From: Linnemannia schmuckeri
Lineage: Eukaryota; Mortierellomycota; Mortierellomycetes; Mortierellales; Mortierellaceae
Direction of reading: 5' to 3'
Assembly: GCA_029449235.1 (NCBI GenBank)
Contig: JANATG010000007.1
Location: forward strand, 1,116,001 to 1,180,000
DNA length: 64,000 bases
Shown here: positions 1-12,976 of the stretch, in pieces
Layout of the letters: each line of letters opens with the position of its first letter
How positions within the stretch are numbered: position 1 is the stretch's first letter
Position numbers and translations under genes: made by a program
The notes under the pieces: model-generated
Database searches by the model: none
The model's input: only the letters and a program-made list of their open reading frames with translations
What the model was told of the DNA's origin: nothing

Positions 1-2558
1 AAACAATCGTTGTTTAATTTGGGCAATTATTTATAGGAAGACGAAATCCTCTTCTGTAGGACAATGCACGGCGTGATGAAGAACATCTCACATCTGTGTG
101 CACGCGACCGGTCAAAAACCTGGGGTTCTGACGGCTGGAAAAAGGTGGTCGTCTGCATTGTCGCTGATGGTCGTTACAAGTGTAGCCCACGTGTACTCAG
201 CGTGCTGGCCATGATGGGCGTTTACCAGGACGGCATTGCCAAAAACACTGTCGGTGGCAAGGAGGTCACTGCACATTTGTACGAATACACTGCACAGATC
301 TCGATCGACCCAGAGCTCAAGGTCAAGTCTGCCGATCGTAAGATCCCACCAGTCCAGATCTTGTTCTGTCTCAAGGAGAAGAACAAGAAGAAGCTCAATT
401 CTCATCGATGGTTCTTCAACGCCTTTGGACCGATCCTTAACCCCAACGTCTGTGTACTCTTGGATGTCGGCACTCGTCCTGGCAACACTTCAATTTATCA
501 CCTCTGGAAGGCGTTTGATGTCAATAAGCATGTCGCAGGGGCTTGTGGAGAGATCTGTGCGATGACAGGACGTGGATGTGTCAACCTGGCCAACCCTCTG
601 GTTGCGGCGCAGAATTTCGAGTACAAGATGTCAAACATTCTGGATAAGCCCATGGAGTCTGTGTTTGGTTACATCTCGGTCTTACCAGGAGCATTCTCGG
701 CATACCGGTATAAGGCTCTGCAGAACGATGCCAAGGGCAATGGACCATTGGCTTCATACTTCAAGGGCGAGAACCAGTCGGGTGATATGGACAATATCTT
801 TTCGGCCAACATGTACCTGGCCGAGGATCGTATTCTGTGCTTTGAGTTGGTGGCTAAGCGAGGCGGACAATGGCTTCTTAAGTACGTTCGATCGGCGACA
901 GGAGAGACGGATGTGCCCGACTCGGTACCTGAATTCATCTCTCAGCGAAGACGTTGGCTCAACGGATCGTTCTTTGCCGCTATCTATGCATTGACTCACT
1001 CTACCAACATCTGGAGATCCGATCACAACTTTATGCGAAAGCTTTGGTTCCACATCGAGTTTTTTTACAACTTTGTCAGCATCGTCTTTTCCTGGTTTGC
1101 CCTAGTAAGTAATTTTATTCATTCTGCTTTTATTCGGCGCGATAATGCTGCGAAAGTGAGGGTCACACTAACTAACCACATGTTTTTCAATTACTTGTCA
1201 ATAGGGCAATATGTACTTGACGTTCTACTTTTTGACGCGATCCTTGGCCGACCCTGCAATCGATCCATTTGGAAACGGCTGGGGTGACAGGATCTATGAG
1301 GTTATGCGCTACATTTATATCTTCCTCATCTGCACCCAGTTCATTTGCTCCATGGGGTAAGTTTTCAGCTGTCTTGAGTGCATATAATGGGCGAAATTTT
1401 CGCGTCTAACGATGGCTAACACGCGTGTCTCTTCGATTTATTCTAGTAATCGACCTCAAGGATCGAAGGCAACCTACACGATGTCAATGATAGCATTCGC
1501 ATTGATTATGGGTTACATGCTGTTTGCTGCCGCCCTGATCACCATCAAGTCTTTGGATGCAGCTTTTGGAGGACTCAAGGCGTCCGAGACATCGTTTGAA
1601 GTGTTTAAAACCATCATCGCCAACGCCGCTTTCAGGGATATCATTCTATCATTGCTCTCGACCTATGGACTCTACATCTTCATGTCGGTGCTTTACATGG
1701 ACCCCTGGCATATGCTCACCAGTTTTGTGCAGTACATGTTCATGATGCCCAGCTATGTCAATATCCTGAACGTTTATGCCTTCTGCAACACCCACGACGT
1801 CAGGTAAGAAAGACTCCGATAGGCATATGCTTCTCTACTCTATATGGAATTGTTACTCCTTCCTAGTTCTAACTCGCATGTCTGATACTGCTTTGTATGG
1901 TAATAGTTGGGGAACCAAGGGAGATAATACGACACACACGGATCTGGGAGATGCCAAGAAGGACGGACAAGTTGTTGAGGTCGAAGTCCCCGTTTCTTCC
2001 GCCGATATGTAAGCATCGTCTTCTTCCATTTGGAAAAAAATTACCATTCCCTTTCAAATTGGTCGCCTAACTCAACATATTCATCTCGCAACTTTTTTTT
2101 GTTCATAGTAACGAAGCATATGATGAGGCTATCGCGGAATTATCGCATAAGGCTCCAGAAGTGCACCAGTCCAGGAGCGCGGCGACTAAGCAGGACGACT
2201 ACTACCGTGGATTCCGAACCAGGCTCGTGATGTTCTGGATCGGCTCTAACGGTATCCTTGTTGCCGTGATCTGTTCCTCCGTCATGGAGAAGAAGCTGAC
2301 TCTCACCGTAAGTTGCCCCTTCTCTTTAGTTCAGCTCTGATACTCTTGAAAGTTGATAGATGATTTCGTTTGACCTGCATGTCATCTTTTGTTCTCGCAC
2401 GCGATTGCTAATACCTTCTTTCGATGTCTGACTTGTGCACGATTTAGGACGGATCAAATGCCTACCTTGCGGCGATCATGTGGAGTGTATTTGGATTGTC
2501 GTTGTTCCGGTTCATTGGAAGCACGCTTTACCTCTTCTTCAGTCTCTTCAGCCACTAA
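1..2558 (+). CDS. Chitin synthase (5' truncated by window edge)
   Basis: Integral membrane family-2 glycosyltransferase that polymerises UDP-GlcNAc into cell-wall chitin. Bases 1-36 are an intron end (ttatag); coding exons are 37-1104, 1205-1356, 1447-1803, 1907-2008, 2109-2307 and 2448-2558, all joining in frame to TAA at 2556-2558. The first visible residues are EDEILFCRTMHGVMKNI, the start of the catalytic domain. The catalytic landmarks LAEDRIL and QRRRWLNG are present near residues 265 and 310 of the visible part. After them come several hydrophobic membrane segments, a short charged linker (about DNTTHTDLGDAKKDGQ) and two last membrane helices ending LFSLFSH. The gene lacks its N-terminal exon(s), which lie left of the window. 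The short C-terminal region has no myosin or DEK domain, which argues for the class I-III type and against class V/VII. Family call is secure; class is inferred. Confidence 0.95.
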
Positions 2559-3302
2559 AAACAAGTCATCTAACATATCTAATCTCATCACCAACAAGAT
2601 ACCCTTGTACACAAACTCACATACACAAGTAAAAAAAAAAAACATGCCAATGCATTTCCACCAGGATTGTACATTCCATGCCACTTATTTTTGAATTTTC
2701 GACTAACAATTTTTGAACAAGATGATGATAAATTTTATTTGATATTCGGCTTCTTTTTCTTCTTCAAGAGAGTGTGTGTGCGTCATTAAGAGAGGGAGGG
2801 TCATTAACTTTCGTAAACTACTAGGTGTTCTTCCGAACAGACAAGTTTAAAAGAAATTGGATGGAGCTGCAAAGGATTTGACAGAATATGATCATTAATT
2901 ACTGTACAAGGGAAGAAGGAATGGGTATAAGTTTTGTAAAAGAACAAGAGAGAAAAAGAAAGAGATCGTAAACCGCAATAATAGCGTGGAGGTAAGGAGG
3001 AGTCGAAATTTCGTAGGACCATTCAAAAGGTTGTTTAAAAAGATCAGTGAAGAAGAAAGAAGGTAGTCTTGCGAGACAAGAAAGTTCTCACAATGAGAAC
3101 ACTCCCTGAAGAGCAGAAAGAGAAGGAAAAAAGAATAGCAAAAAAAAAAAATAACATGATCTTGCTCAAACAAGGGGAGGAGATAACGAGAAAAAAGCAA
3201 AGGAAGATGGAGTTTACATGCGATTGTGTAAGTGACAGGTGATAAAACGGCAAATGAAAGGAACGATGATAAATATTAAAAGATGATTACATCCACTTTT
3301 TT
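2559..3302. other. Convergent intergenic region, 3' UTRs only
   Basis: Spacer between two convergent genes. It is A/T-rich with several short A runs and AATAAA/ATTAAA-like strings that could serve either transcript's polyadenylation. Open frames here are short, low-complexity and in neither codon style of the flanking genes, so I see no gene. Confidence 0.6.
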
Positions 3303-6300
3303 TTAGTAAGGAGCGGCAAGACCCTCGTTGACGGCCAAGTTGTTAACCATGGCCTTGAGCCAGGCCTCGATCTGCTCAGGCGACTGGTCAAGTGGACCGG
3401 TCTCGAGGATCGAAGGAGCAACCTGACGCTTCTCGACAGCAACGGGGGCAACAGTAGCGACGGTGGTAGTGGTGGGCGAAACCGTAGCGGGGGCGGTAGT
3501 CGTGTCAGCGGTAGTGGCAGTGGCAGTGGGTTGCTCAGGAAGAGGAGTAGTAGTAGCGCCGGTCGTGGGTTCAGTTGCAGTGCCAGTGGCGGTAGTGGTG
3601 GTGTTAGCCTCGGGGGTGGGAACAACAGCGGGACCACCGAGAGCTGGGGGCAAGACGGCACCTGGGGGCTTGAGATCGAACGAGACCTTGACGCCAATGA
3701 TGGCGTCAGCCTGGGCATATTGGACGTTACCAGCATAGCCGTTCTCGCCACCGACGAGGGCAGTGATCTGGGACTTGATGAGGAAGGGAACGTTGGCAGT
3801 CTGGAGGAGGATCAACTGAGGGTACTTGAGCATGAAGGGAAGCAAGGTGCTCATGAAGCCGATACCGGCGGGCGATTTCATGTAGACGACGGGCGAGAGC
3901 TTGCTCGACTTGGGGGGCACGGTCATGCCAACATCTTGGTTGACGGTACCAAAGGCCTTGCCCTCCCAGATGGTATCGGCGTACATGCTCTTAATGTAGA
4001 GAGGGGTATCGAAGGGGTTGTAGATCATGACCTGGACGGGGGTGATGCGCTCCTTGGTGAGCTGCAGCATGTTCCAGATGTTGGCAATGGCAGAGGAGCC
4101 AGAGCCAATTAACTTGTCGGTGATACCGGTGATCGAGGCAGACGTCTTAACGGACTGCATGGCCTCATGAAGGGACTCGACGTCGGTCGAGTCGGGACCA
4201 CCGGCAATGTTGAGGTTGAAGCTCATACCGGCAACGAAACCGCTCAAGAAGGCATCGCGGACGTGCGAGTCAGAGGGGGCCAGGTGGAACTCGGCGGGGA
4301 GAGTGTTGGCACCGGGAGCAAGAACCATGTCGTTAACAACGGCCTTACCCATCAACATGCCCGAGTACGAGATATCGAACGAGACCTTGCCGACCTTGAC
4401 AGTGAGTCCTGAGGGGTTCTGGAGGACGACGTTCTGCTTGATGATCAAGTACTCGGGAGTACCACCGGCGACTGAAATGTTGGTGATGGCAGCGGGCTGG
4501 GCGTTGAGGTTCATGCCGACCATGGTCGACTGGACACTGACGGCAACACCAGGGATGGTGATAGCGCCAGCAGCGGTCTCGGCAACAGTGTCGGCGGTAC
4601 CGACCAAGTAGAACTGAACACCGGGGCCAGTGGTCAAGATCTTGGAGAACTGGTTGAAGACCTCGTGCTGACTATCGACGACCTTCAAGGGCTGGTTGGT
4701 GTAGCCGGTCTTGAGGAGGCCGGGGCTAATGGTCTGGGCGGGGCCCATGGGGAGCTTCAAGTTGGCGACGCTGTTTCCGAGAGGCAGCTGGATGTTCATG
4801 TCCTCGGCGACCTGGGTGATGCTCAGGGGGAAAGCGAAGGGAATGTGGTAGTTGGCCTCAATGTTGTCCGACGAGGTCATGACGCTGTAAGGGTTGGGGC
4901 CGGTAAAGTCCAAGGTCATGGTCTTAAGGGTAATGCCAGTAATAATATCCTGCTTGCCGAGACTGGGGAGGGTGACATTCATGGTCAAGGTCGAGAAGGC
5001 GGAGCTCAACCAGGAGACGGGGCCGCTAGCGGGGGTGACAGACTTGCCGCGGACGATCAAGTTGGGCGAACCGCCGTTAAGAGCGAGACGGAACATGTCA
5101 CCGAGAGCCTGGAGACCGGCCTCGGAGGTCTGCTTGGTCAAGGTACCCTCCATGGCGATGGGGGTGGTGGCGCTGGGCTGGAGAGCGAGACCGGCAGTCT
5201 TGACGAAACCAATATCCTGGCCCTGGAACTCGTTGGTGAACTCAACAGTGCCCATCTCAATACCGACGTTGGAGGGGTTGGCAAGGGAGGCAGTGAGGAC
5301 GAGATGGATACCGTTGGGGTCGTTCGAGGGGAGATCGTACTTCTCAATGTTCAAGCCCTTAAGGCCGTTAAAGCCCTTGAGAGTAACCTTCTTGGTCATG
5401 TGGATACCAGGGATGGGGGCACCCATGGCAATGACGGTCATGTTGGTGGCAGTGACCTCCCAGTCGAAGGACTCGGCCTGGAGAGAGTAACCGACAAAGG
5501 AGCCCATGCTCTCACCGCTGGTGACGTGGAAGGGAACGTTGGTCAAGGCGAGCTTGGCACCAATGTCGGCCTTGGCGTTAACGGTAGGCATAGCAATCTG
5601 ACCAATGGAGACAGTGTTGCCGCCGTTGATCCAGGCGACACCAGAACCCGAGGGGAAGGTGATGTCGGCATCAAAGGGACCAGTGTTGCCAATGAGACCG
5701 TTGATGTTAGTGGTGAAGTCGGTTTCGGCGGGACTGTTGATCATGACGCTGTCGAAAGACAAGGTGGCGAGGTCGACAATGGCCTGGGCAATGGGGGTAC
5801 CGACAATGGGAAGGAGCTTCAAGATAGTATCATCGGTGGCGGTGGGGACACCCTTCTGGACGAGCGAGAGAGAGGTGGCATACTCGCCGACGAGGACATT
5901 GACGGACATGGTGACATCGACCTTGAGGCCGGCCATGGCAGCCTTGACGAAAGTGGGCAAGTTGAAGCCGGCAAAGACAGACGAGGGGATCTTGACAGTG
6001 GGGTCCTTGGCCATCTTGCCCAAAGCAATGATAGGCTCAGCGTTGAGGTTGTTGGTGTTAGCCTGGTCAATCATGAGCGAGAGGAGCGAGTCGATGGACA
6101 AGTCCATGGACAAGGGCAAGGGCTGGGAGGCCTGCTGGGTCATACCGGCAACGGAGATGGTGACATCGGGGATATCGATGGCACCGAGGACACGGCCGTT
6201 GTACTCGACAGTCGACTTAATGGACTTGATGGTCAAGCCAGGGATGAAGGGATTGTTGACAGTGACACTGGCCATGGCAATACCGGTCTTGCCAGTGTCA

Positions 6301-8848
6301 TCAAGGATGGTCAAGGAAGTTCCCAAAAGGAGCTGGGCGGGGTTACCGGGCATGTTGGACGACAGCTGGACATCCTTGAGACCAGCAGCCAGGGGGGGAA
6401 TGCCAGACGAGGAAGCAGAGCCGAAAATATCGACGACCGAGACCTGGTTGGTCATGTACTGCTGCAAGAGAGCCTGGCCACCAGCGGTGCCGGTGGGGGT
6501 GAACAAGGCACCAGCCTGGACGTTGTTGACACCAGGGACGAGGTCCAAGGTGGGGAAGATGACGGTTCCGACGTTGTCGCCTTGGTAAACCATACCGAAG
6601 GTGACGACAGCGCTGTCGCCGAGACCAGTGTCGATGGTGAGCTGGGAGGGGTTGGTCATGGTCAAGTCGAGGGCAATCTGAAGCCCAGCAGTGGTGCCGC
6701 CGATGACAGTCAACTTGTTGATGACGGTGGGGTCAGTCTTGAGACCCTGGAGACCAGACAAGGCAACGTCAGACTTGAAGGGGATACCAGTGATGCGGAC
6801 CTCTCCAATGGGGGTCATGGCGACAGTGCCGGCAATACCGCTGACGGTGAAGGGCTGGGTGGCACCAACGGTCAGCTTGTTGACAAAGTCATCAAAGTCA
6901 GCATGAGAATCGGCAGCGATGGCGAATGGGGTAGGGGGCAGGGCAAAATTGATGGCAGTGCCGTTGGCGTCCTTGGTGGTGACGGCAGATCCCCACTCAG
7001 CAGCATTGAGGGTGGCAATGGACTTGTTGTTGTAGATGACGGTCATGCTGTTCTGGACCTGAGTAACATTCAAGGTGAAGCCGAAGGGCATCTCAAAACC
7101 AGCAACGACGCCGGGAGAGTTGGCCAAGGGAGCATAGGCATCAGTGTTGGTCCAGTTCATGCCCATGGGGCCGAGAGCAATGGACTTGATGATGTTCAAG
7201 GGGGCAGGGGCCTTGAGAGCGACCTTGAGGACCATGGACTTGAGACCGATCGAGAGCCAGCCGACCTCGTTGACACCATCAGGCAAGACAGAGACACCGC
7301 GAGCGGTGGTCTCGGAAGAGGTACCAGCGATGTAAGCCGAGAACAGGGAGCTGACGGTGGCAAGACCCTCAGGGGTGGTCTGGGGAATCATAGTACCAGT
7401 CAAGTTGAGGACGGATTGGGAGTTGCCCAAAAGAGTGGCACCATTGGCACGGACTTGACCCAACTGGGTGCCATTGAAGCCAATATCGAGGACAATGGTT
7501 CCAAGGGTGACACCGATGGGCGAAGGGTTGTTCATGGCAGTGTCAATGACCAGGTTGATACCCTGACCAGGAGCAGCATCGGAAGGCAAGTCGAACTTGA
7601 GAATCTGGACACTAGGGAAACCACCCATACCTGTTGTTGTTGAAAGAATGCATAGTAGAGTAGACGAATGAATTGGCTAGTCAGATTTTGGTTGTTTGCA
7701 AAATGCAGTTTAGGCCATGCATTCAATGCTGATGAGGTTGTAAAGTGTCAACTTGGACGATAGAGAGAGGGAGAGATAACGTACCCAAGACCTCAAGGTC
7801 CTTGTCGAGCTCAAGATCGTTGACGGTGCGTCCGAGGGCAACGATGGTGACCTTGGACTTGAGCTTCCAGGTGAACTTTTCGTTGCTCATCTACATACAT
7901 TGGAATGAAGAAGGTTGAAGTGTGGTCGTTAGAGTTGAACGCGCCAGGAAAACATATTCCTTGGTTGTGTGATGCATGACAATTGTGTCTGTGTTTGTGT
8001 TTGGCAGGGATGACATAATGAAGGAAAGAAAAGCGAGATGAGGATGCAGGGGCTAAATAAAATGAGGTGCAATGTGCATTGTGCGCGGAAAATGAAAAAG
8101 AGAGGATGCTGCCATTGGTGGTGGTGCTATGGTGCAGGAAAAAAAATGCTCAACGATCGGGTGAATGGGAAGGGCATAATCAAGAGAAATTGGAAGTGAT
8201 CGAGGGAGAATGAGGGAGGGATAGGAAGAAGGGGGTTGGAGGAATAGAATTGGTGGGAGGAAGCACTAGTGGGATGGATTGAAAGACCGTTATAAAGGAA
8301 GGAGAGTGAAGTGGAGAGAGGGAGAGAGAGAACAAAAAGAAGGGGTTTACCATATCAGCAGAGAAGCTTCCGAAGGCAGCCTCGTCCGCAATGTTGAAAG
8401 TAGCATCAGCAATAAGATCACCACGACCACCGCTGGCCTTGGCATCAGGCAAGCGCATGGAACCGAGCAAGGTCTCGCCGTAGTAGACTTGGATAGGCTC
8501 GGGGAACTTGATGTTGGCAGAGAAGGGACCGGTGTTGGAGAGCTCTCCGTTCATAGACATTGTCATGCTAGTGTTGGTGGGGTTGGTGATCTGAATGGAC
8601 TTGAAGCCCATGTTGGAGTTGTTGAGGATGGTCTGGGCAACCTTGGGGAGGATGACGAAGAGAGCGATGGGCACAGCGACGGCGACAATAATGACAGTGA
8701 GGATGGCGCAGAAGATCCAGTACTTACGCCTCTTGTAGAAAGGGCGGGTGGCTGGCTTGTTCACCTCATCGTACTCTTCAAACTCTTGGTAATCTTCTTC
8801 GCGTTCATCATAAGGAAGCTGCTCAACCTGGTTGGAGGGAGCAGACAT
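3303..8848 (-). CDS. Giant single-pass membrane protein with tandem LEA-2/DUF3712-like repeats
   Basis: Three exons: 8848-8351, 7890-7785 and 7630-3303, predicting 1,643 residues. Residues 1-40 are acidic and cytosolic-like. Residues about 44-68 form one strong transmembrane helix after a basic RRK anchor, and the rest should be lumenal/extracellular. The ectodomain is built of beta-rich units with recurring 'NP' signatures (NPTNTS, NPSPIGV, NPSQLT, NPFIPG, NPSNVG, NPSGLT). This is the look of fungal DUF3712 proteins and of LEA-2/WHy domains, also predicted in vacuolar Vac7 and Tag1. The C-terminus is a Thr/Ala/Pro-rich stalk followed by a short acidic tail ending GLAAPY. Codon use is extremely biased to C/G-ending codons, like EF-1alpha, suggesting high expression. 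The upstream non-coding strand is purine-rich. No enzymatic motif is visible; a vacuolar or surface location and a lipid-handling role are inference. Confidence 0.85.
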
Positions 8849-10179
8849 TGTGTGTGTATTATTTATGACGCGTAGGGGAGGAGAATGGTGTGCAGGGAAA
8901 GAGGGGAGAGGGTCGTTTGAGGTGTTTTTGTCTATTATTTTCTACTTGAGGGAGAGTCGTGAAAAAGGGCGGAAGAGAAGAAGGGATAGTCGTGGGGTGG
9001 AAGAGGTCGTGGAGGGAAGGGAGAAGGATGAAAGGAAGACCTTGGAGAGGGGATGACAGACAAGTGAAGGGAAGGGGTTGGGACAAGCGACGACGAAGAC
9101 AAGAGAAGAGAAGAAGAGAAAAAACCGAGGGAGGGGCCCGGCGGAAGGGGGTACTTAAATAGGTGGAGAAAGAAGGAGGAAGAGTGAGCCGTGGAGGTGG
9201 AAGGGTAGAAGGGAGGGGGTAAGTGGAGGAGGAGGAAAAGGGAAGTGGAGAGAGTGAAGTGGAAGTGGAGAAAGTGCGAAGAGTGAAGAGGGACAAGGCG
9301 GAGTTGTATATTGTATATCGTATGGAGTAATGAATACAAAGGCAACGGCACCAGCAGTTGGTGCCTAAACTTGAACTGATTGAATAAGGGAATGAGCGAG
9401 AGACAATTAACACAAAGACAACGGGGAGGAATATCAAATATCAAGACAAGCAAGGTTAAGGTTCGCTTATTTGGGTGAGTGAGTGGATGACTTTTTCTTG
9501 TTGTTGTCGCCACCCAGCCAGCCGCATATGCTAGCTCTATTTTAATAGGGTCACTTTACTGAATAATAACATAAAACACCCACTGGACACAAGTAGACAC
9601 AAATAAATCGAGAAACGCGCTAAGAACTAACAGGTTGTATCTCCGGACGGATACTCTCAACTCTCGCACCGCTACACCATTGAATAAAATATTGTTATTT
9701 TTATTACACAAACAAACAAAGAAAAGTTTGCCTCAAAGCGACATGTGCGTCTCTCAATCGACTTGTTTGTTGTAATGGAATAAAATAAAAAGATTAAAGA
9801 ATAAAAAAGCTCACCAACAGCAACACCAACATTCGAACCTGTCGGTCTGTCGTCCGTCTATGTATCGGTCTGTTTCTTTCTCTATCGCTCAAAAAGACAT
9901 GTGGAATCACTTAATTCATCCCAAATTCCATCCCTCTTGTTGATGCTCTCGTTGTATTGATCACCCCCTACCTACCTGCTTTTGCTTGGCCCTCTTCTTC
10001 AGTAGTCGAATATTATGGCTGCGTAATAGCATTGCAAGCAGCTGAGCGAGGAGGGGGAGGAATAGGAAGTAATTTCTTGTTTTTATTGACATTTTGATGG
10101 GACAAAAAGGAACCAAACCACGAATTGCTTCTGGATCCAAAAAAGTGATCTAACAAACAACAACAACATCAGACATATC

Positions 10180-10206
10180 CCAAAAACAAAAACAAAAACA
10201 AAAAAA
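10180..10206. repeat. CAAAAA microsatellite
   Basis: Four to five tandem copies of a C followed by five A residues, degenerating into a longer A run. It lies in the gene desert, with no gene attached. Confidence 0.8.
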
Positions 10207-12087
10207 AGCGAAAAATAGAAAAGAACAGAAAAATAACATCAAATGCCTTTGTGAAGTATTTCAGCGTAAGCAAGAAAAAGGAAGGAATATAAAAAAAGTT
10301 AATATTCGTTGTCCAGTAACAGAAGAGAAAGAAAGGAGGATTGGAGTGATTGCCTATTGGAAGATCGGCCAGTACTTGTGGAGTTCGTTGTCTCTGTTTC
10401 TCCTCCCCTGAATCAGTCCTCCCCTTTTCCTTCGTCCTCGCAAGGTAAACTCGCCAACCCACACCCTCGATATTTTCTACGCCCTGTCTCGTTTTTTTAA
10501 AATTTCCAGGCACAAAAAAAGGTGTAAAGTACAGCGCCCTTGGCTGGGGTAGCCTTAAGATAAGAGTGCCAGTATCGACCAATTTTGAATGATTGCGTGG
10601 ACCTTGCACAAAAAAAACTATCGTTTGCTTTGATTCTGCCCTTTTAAGACACATGAGAACGGCTATACAGTTGACAAAAGAAGAGGTGGTGAATGGGGAG
10701 AGCGCAAGAACTCAACCCATAACCTCATCAAACAAAAACGAGGTCTCTCAAAACTTCTTCGTTACCGACTTTTGTACGACAAATAAAGATGTTGTTTTGC
10801 CCAACCTCTTCGACGACCGTACGTCTTACTTGGAGCCTTGTGTCTTCAAGGTGCTTAAATCATTTGTCTGCCTTCATATCAAACCCCTTCCTTCCCTATC
10901 TCACAGTAGCAGTAGCAGCTCGCGGGCAGCATATGAAAATTGGATCGTACAGCCGTATATTTGCCAAACTGAGAAGGATCAATTTGCACCTATCGACGTG
11001 CTCAAAGCTGATTGTAATAATAGCACCTATTATGTTTTTGTGGAACGTGTGTTGGAAGCGAAAGGAAGGGGTCATTGACACTAGTCCATGGTTGGTCAAG
11101 CCGGAGACAAAGAGCAATGATAAGGGTTTGAGAAGAGGATGCAGGAACTAGCATGGGCAATTTTTTTGTTCCTGCGATCTGGCACGCCATTACCGCTCTC
11201 TCTGGTCAGGGTGCGTTCTCTTTCTCTGTTCAAGGCTATCCAACTACATCCTAAGGTGAATAGAGGAAATGAAAGAATGAAGGAAAAAATAAAGACAACG
11301 TTGTGGAGAAGATAAACGGTAAAATAGGGAGTCAGACGGTTAGCTCGAGAAGATGGAAGGAGAAAGGGGAGGGTAGAAGGAGGGTGTGTGCGTTATTTGA
11401 AAAGGTGAGACCTCCAAAGGTTGAATGGCGGGCGTGAAGGGGAAGTAAAATTGAATCTCCTTCCCTTCTCTACACTGTTGGTTCGATACATCGCGTCTTT
11501 CGTTTTTACTTCGTTGACCATGGGATTGACGTTTGTTTATTTTGACTTGTCGCTCGACTTAAAGTGATTTAACTATGACACTCGCAATTCTTTGGGAAAA
11601 TACACATAAAAGAAACTCGTGGTGGTTGCTGCAATAGAATGCTTTCTTTTGTTCTTTGTTGACAGTCGTTTGTTAGCAGTTTGTATGACTTGAAGAAACA
11701 TAACATTAGGTGTGGGCACATGGACTCACAATCTAATGCATGACGAGCTGTTCGTTGCATGAACCTCTCTCTGGACTAGCCTCGTTTGCTTTGTTGTTTC
11801 TCCGTCTTACTTCTTCGTCGTGTTTTTTTACAACTTCTTTTCAAAAACAACCATAGTTATTATTTACGCTTGACACCCGATATCATTCAAAGTTATCAAA
11901 ACGGCTTCGAGAGTTCTTCTTCGCCCCTTTCGGTTGTCAACTGGTTCAAGTAAATTGTTTGGTTACCCATTCAACTCCACGGTTGAGCTGCTGCATGTGG
12001 GTCTGTGTTGTTGCAAGTGAAGGATCATAAATTATTTTTGCTTGGTGCTTGAGAGCTGTCGGAGACAAGGGGTCAAGCCGATCATTC

Positions 12088-12115
12088 TTTTTTTTTTTTT
12101 TTTTTTTTTTTTTTT
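12088..12115. repeat. Poly(T) tract, 28 nt
   Basis: Uninterrupted run of T in the gene desert. Length is as written in this assembly; such runs are error-prone. Confidence 0.9.
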
Positions 12116-12950
12116 CATCTTCCTTTCCCCTTTGGCCTTCATATTTTTGGCTTTGCCCATATACCAATCCACGAGTATGCTTTTTTCTTGCTCTCAGCAA
12201 CCACACAACGGTCACTACCATCACCATTACCCATAACATTGCCAACTGGTTTCTTCGCCGTTCGCACTCTTGATCACATCCTCGGATCCTTGAGATTCAG
12301 TTCGGCTAGCACAAACTCAACCTGAGAACAGCAAATGCAAAAAATACAAAATTCACAAGGCAGCTACCCTTCTGACAGAGTCGTTGATTTGTGCTACAAA
12401 CAATACCTCACGGTTTGAAATTTTTTTTAGACCATGTCAAGAAAAGAGAGTTCTTGGTGAAAAACAACAAAGGGAAGATAAGTCTGGCATGACGTTGTTT
12501 CGATGCGGCTGGGCCCGTTCGGATGATGGAACCACAAACTTGTTGGTTACAAACAGGTTGGTGCTACCCTCTTTTTTCCTCCCTTCTTTGTTTGCTCCCT
12601 CCACTCTCGGGTGGCAAGTACTGCGGGGGGGGGGGAGTATCAATTATCGATTTGTTTTTTTTTTGTTTGCACTAGTGTATGTGCGTACAGAATCAAATTC
12701 CCAACCGAAAAGCCCCTTCCCCCTTGTAATGCATTGACCACATGAGAAACTAATGCTGGCTGCTATCAGACAAACGCGAGTTATCTCGAGTAGACTAAAA
12801 AAAGTCTCGTTTTTATCTTCCTCTCACGAACGGCAGTTGGTGCAACAGCTTCGTGCTCTTTGTCCTTCTTGGCAGAAAAAAAACCACTAAAGGCTAGCTT
12901 GTCAAAAGACTAGGACGGCAAAGTCGAGTGAGATCTGTGCGTTTTTTTGG

Positions 12951-12976
12951 TTTTTTTTTTTTTTTTTTTTTTTTTT
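12951..12976. repeat. Poly(T) tract, 26 nt
   Basis: Uninterrupted run of T in the gene desert, preceded by a shorter T run and two G bases. Confidence 0.9.

Noticed and set aside
4665..7643. Plus-strand open frame of 992 codons
   Set aside because: Exactly antisense to the LEA-2-like gene; its translation is Gly/Asp/Val-rich filler without domains. It exists because the sense gene avoids TTA, CTA and TCA codons.
10593..11078. Plus-strand 161-codon frame in the desert
   Set aside because: No conserved block, no codon bias, no splice-joined continuation; best explained as chance.
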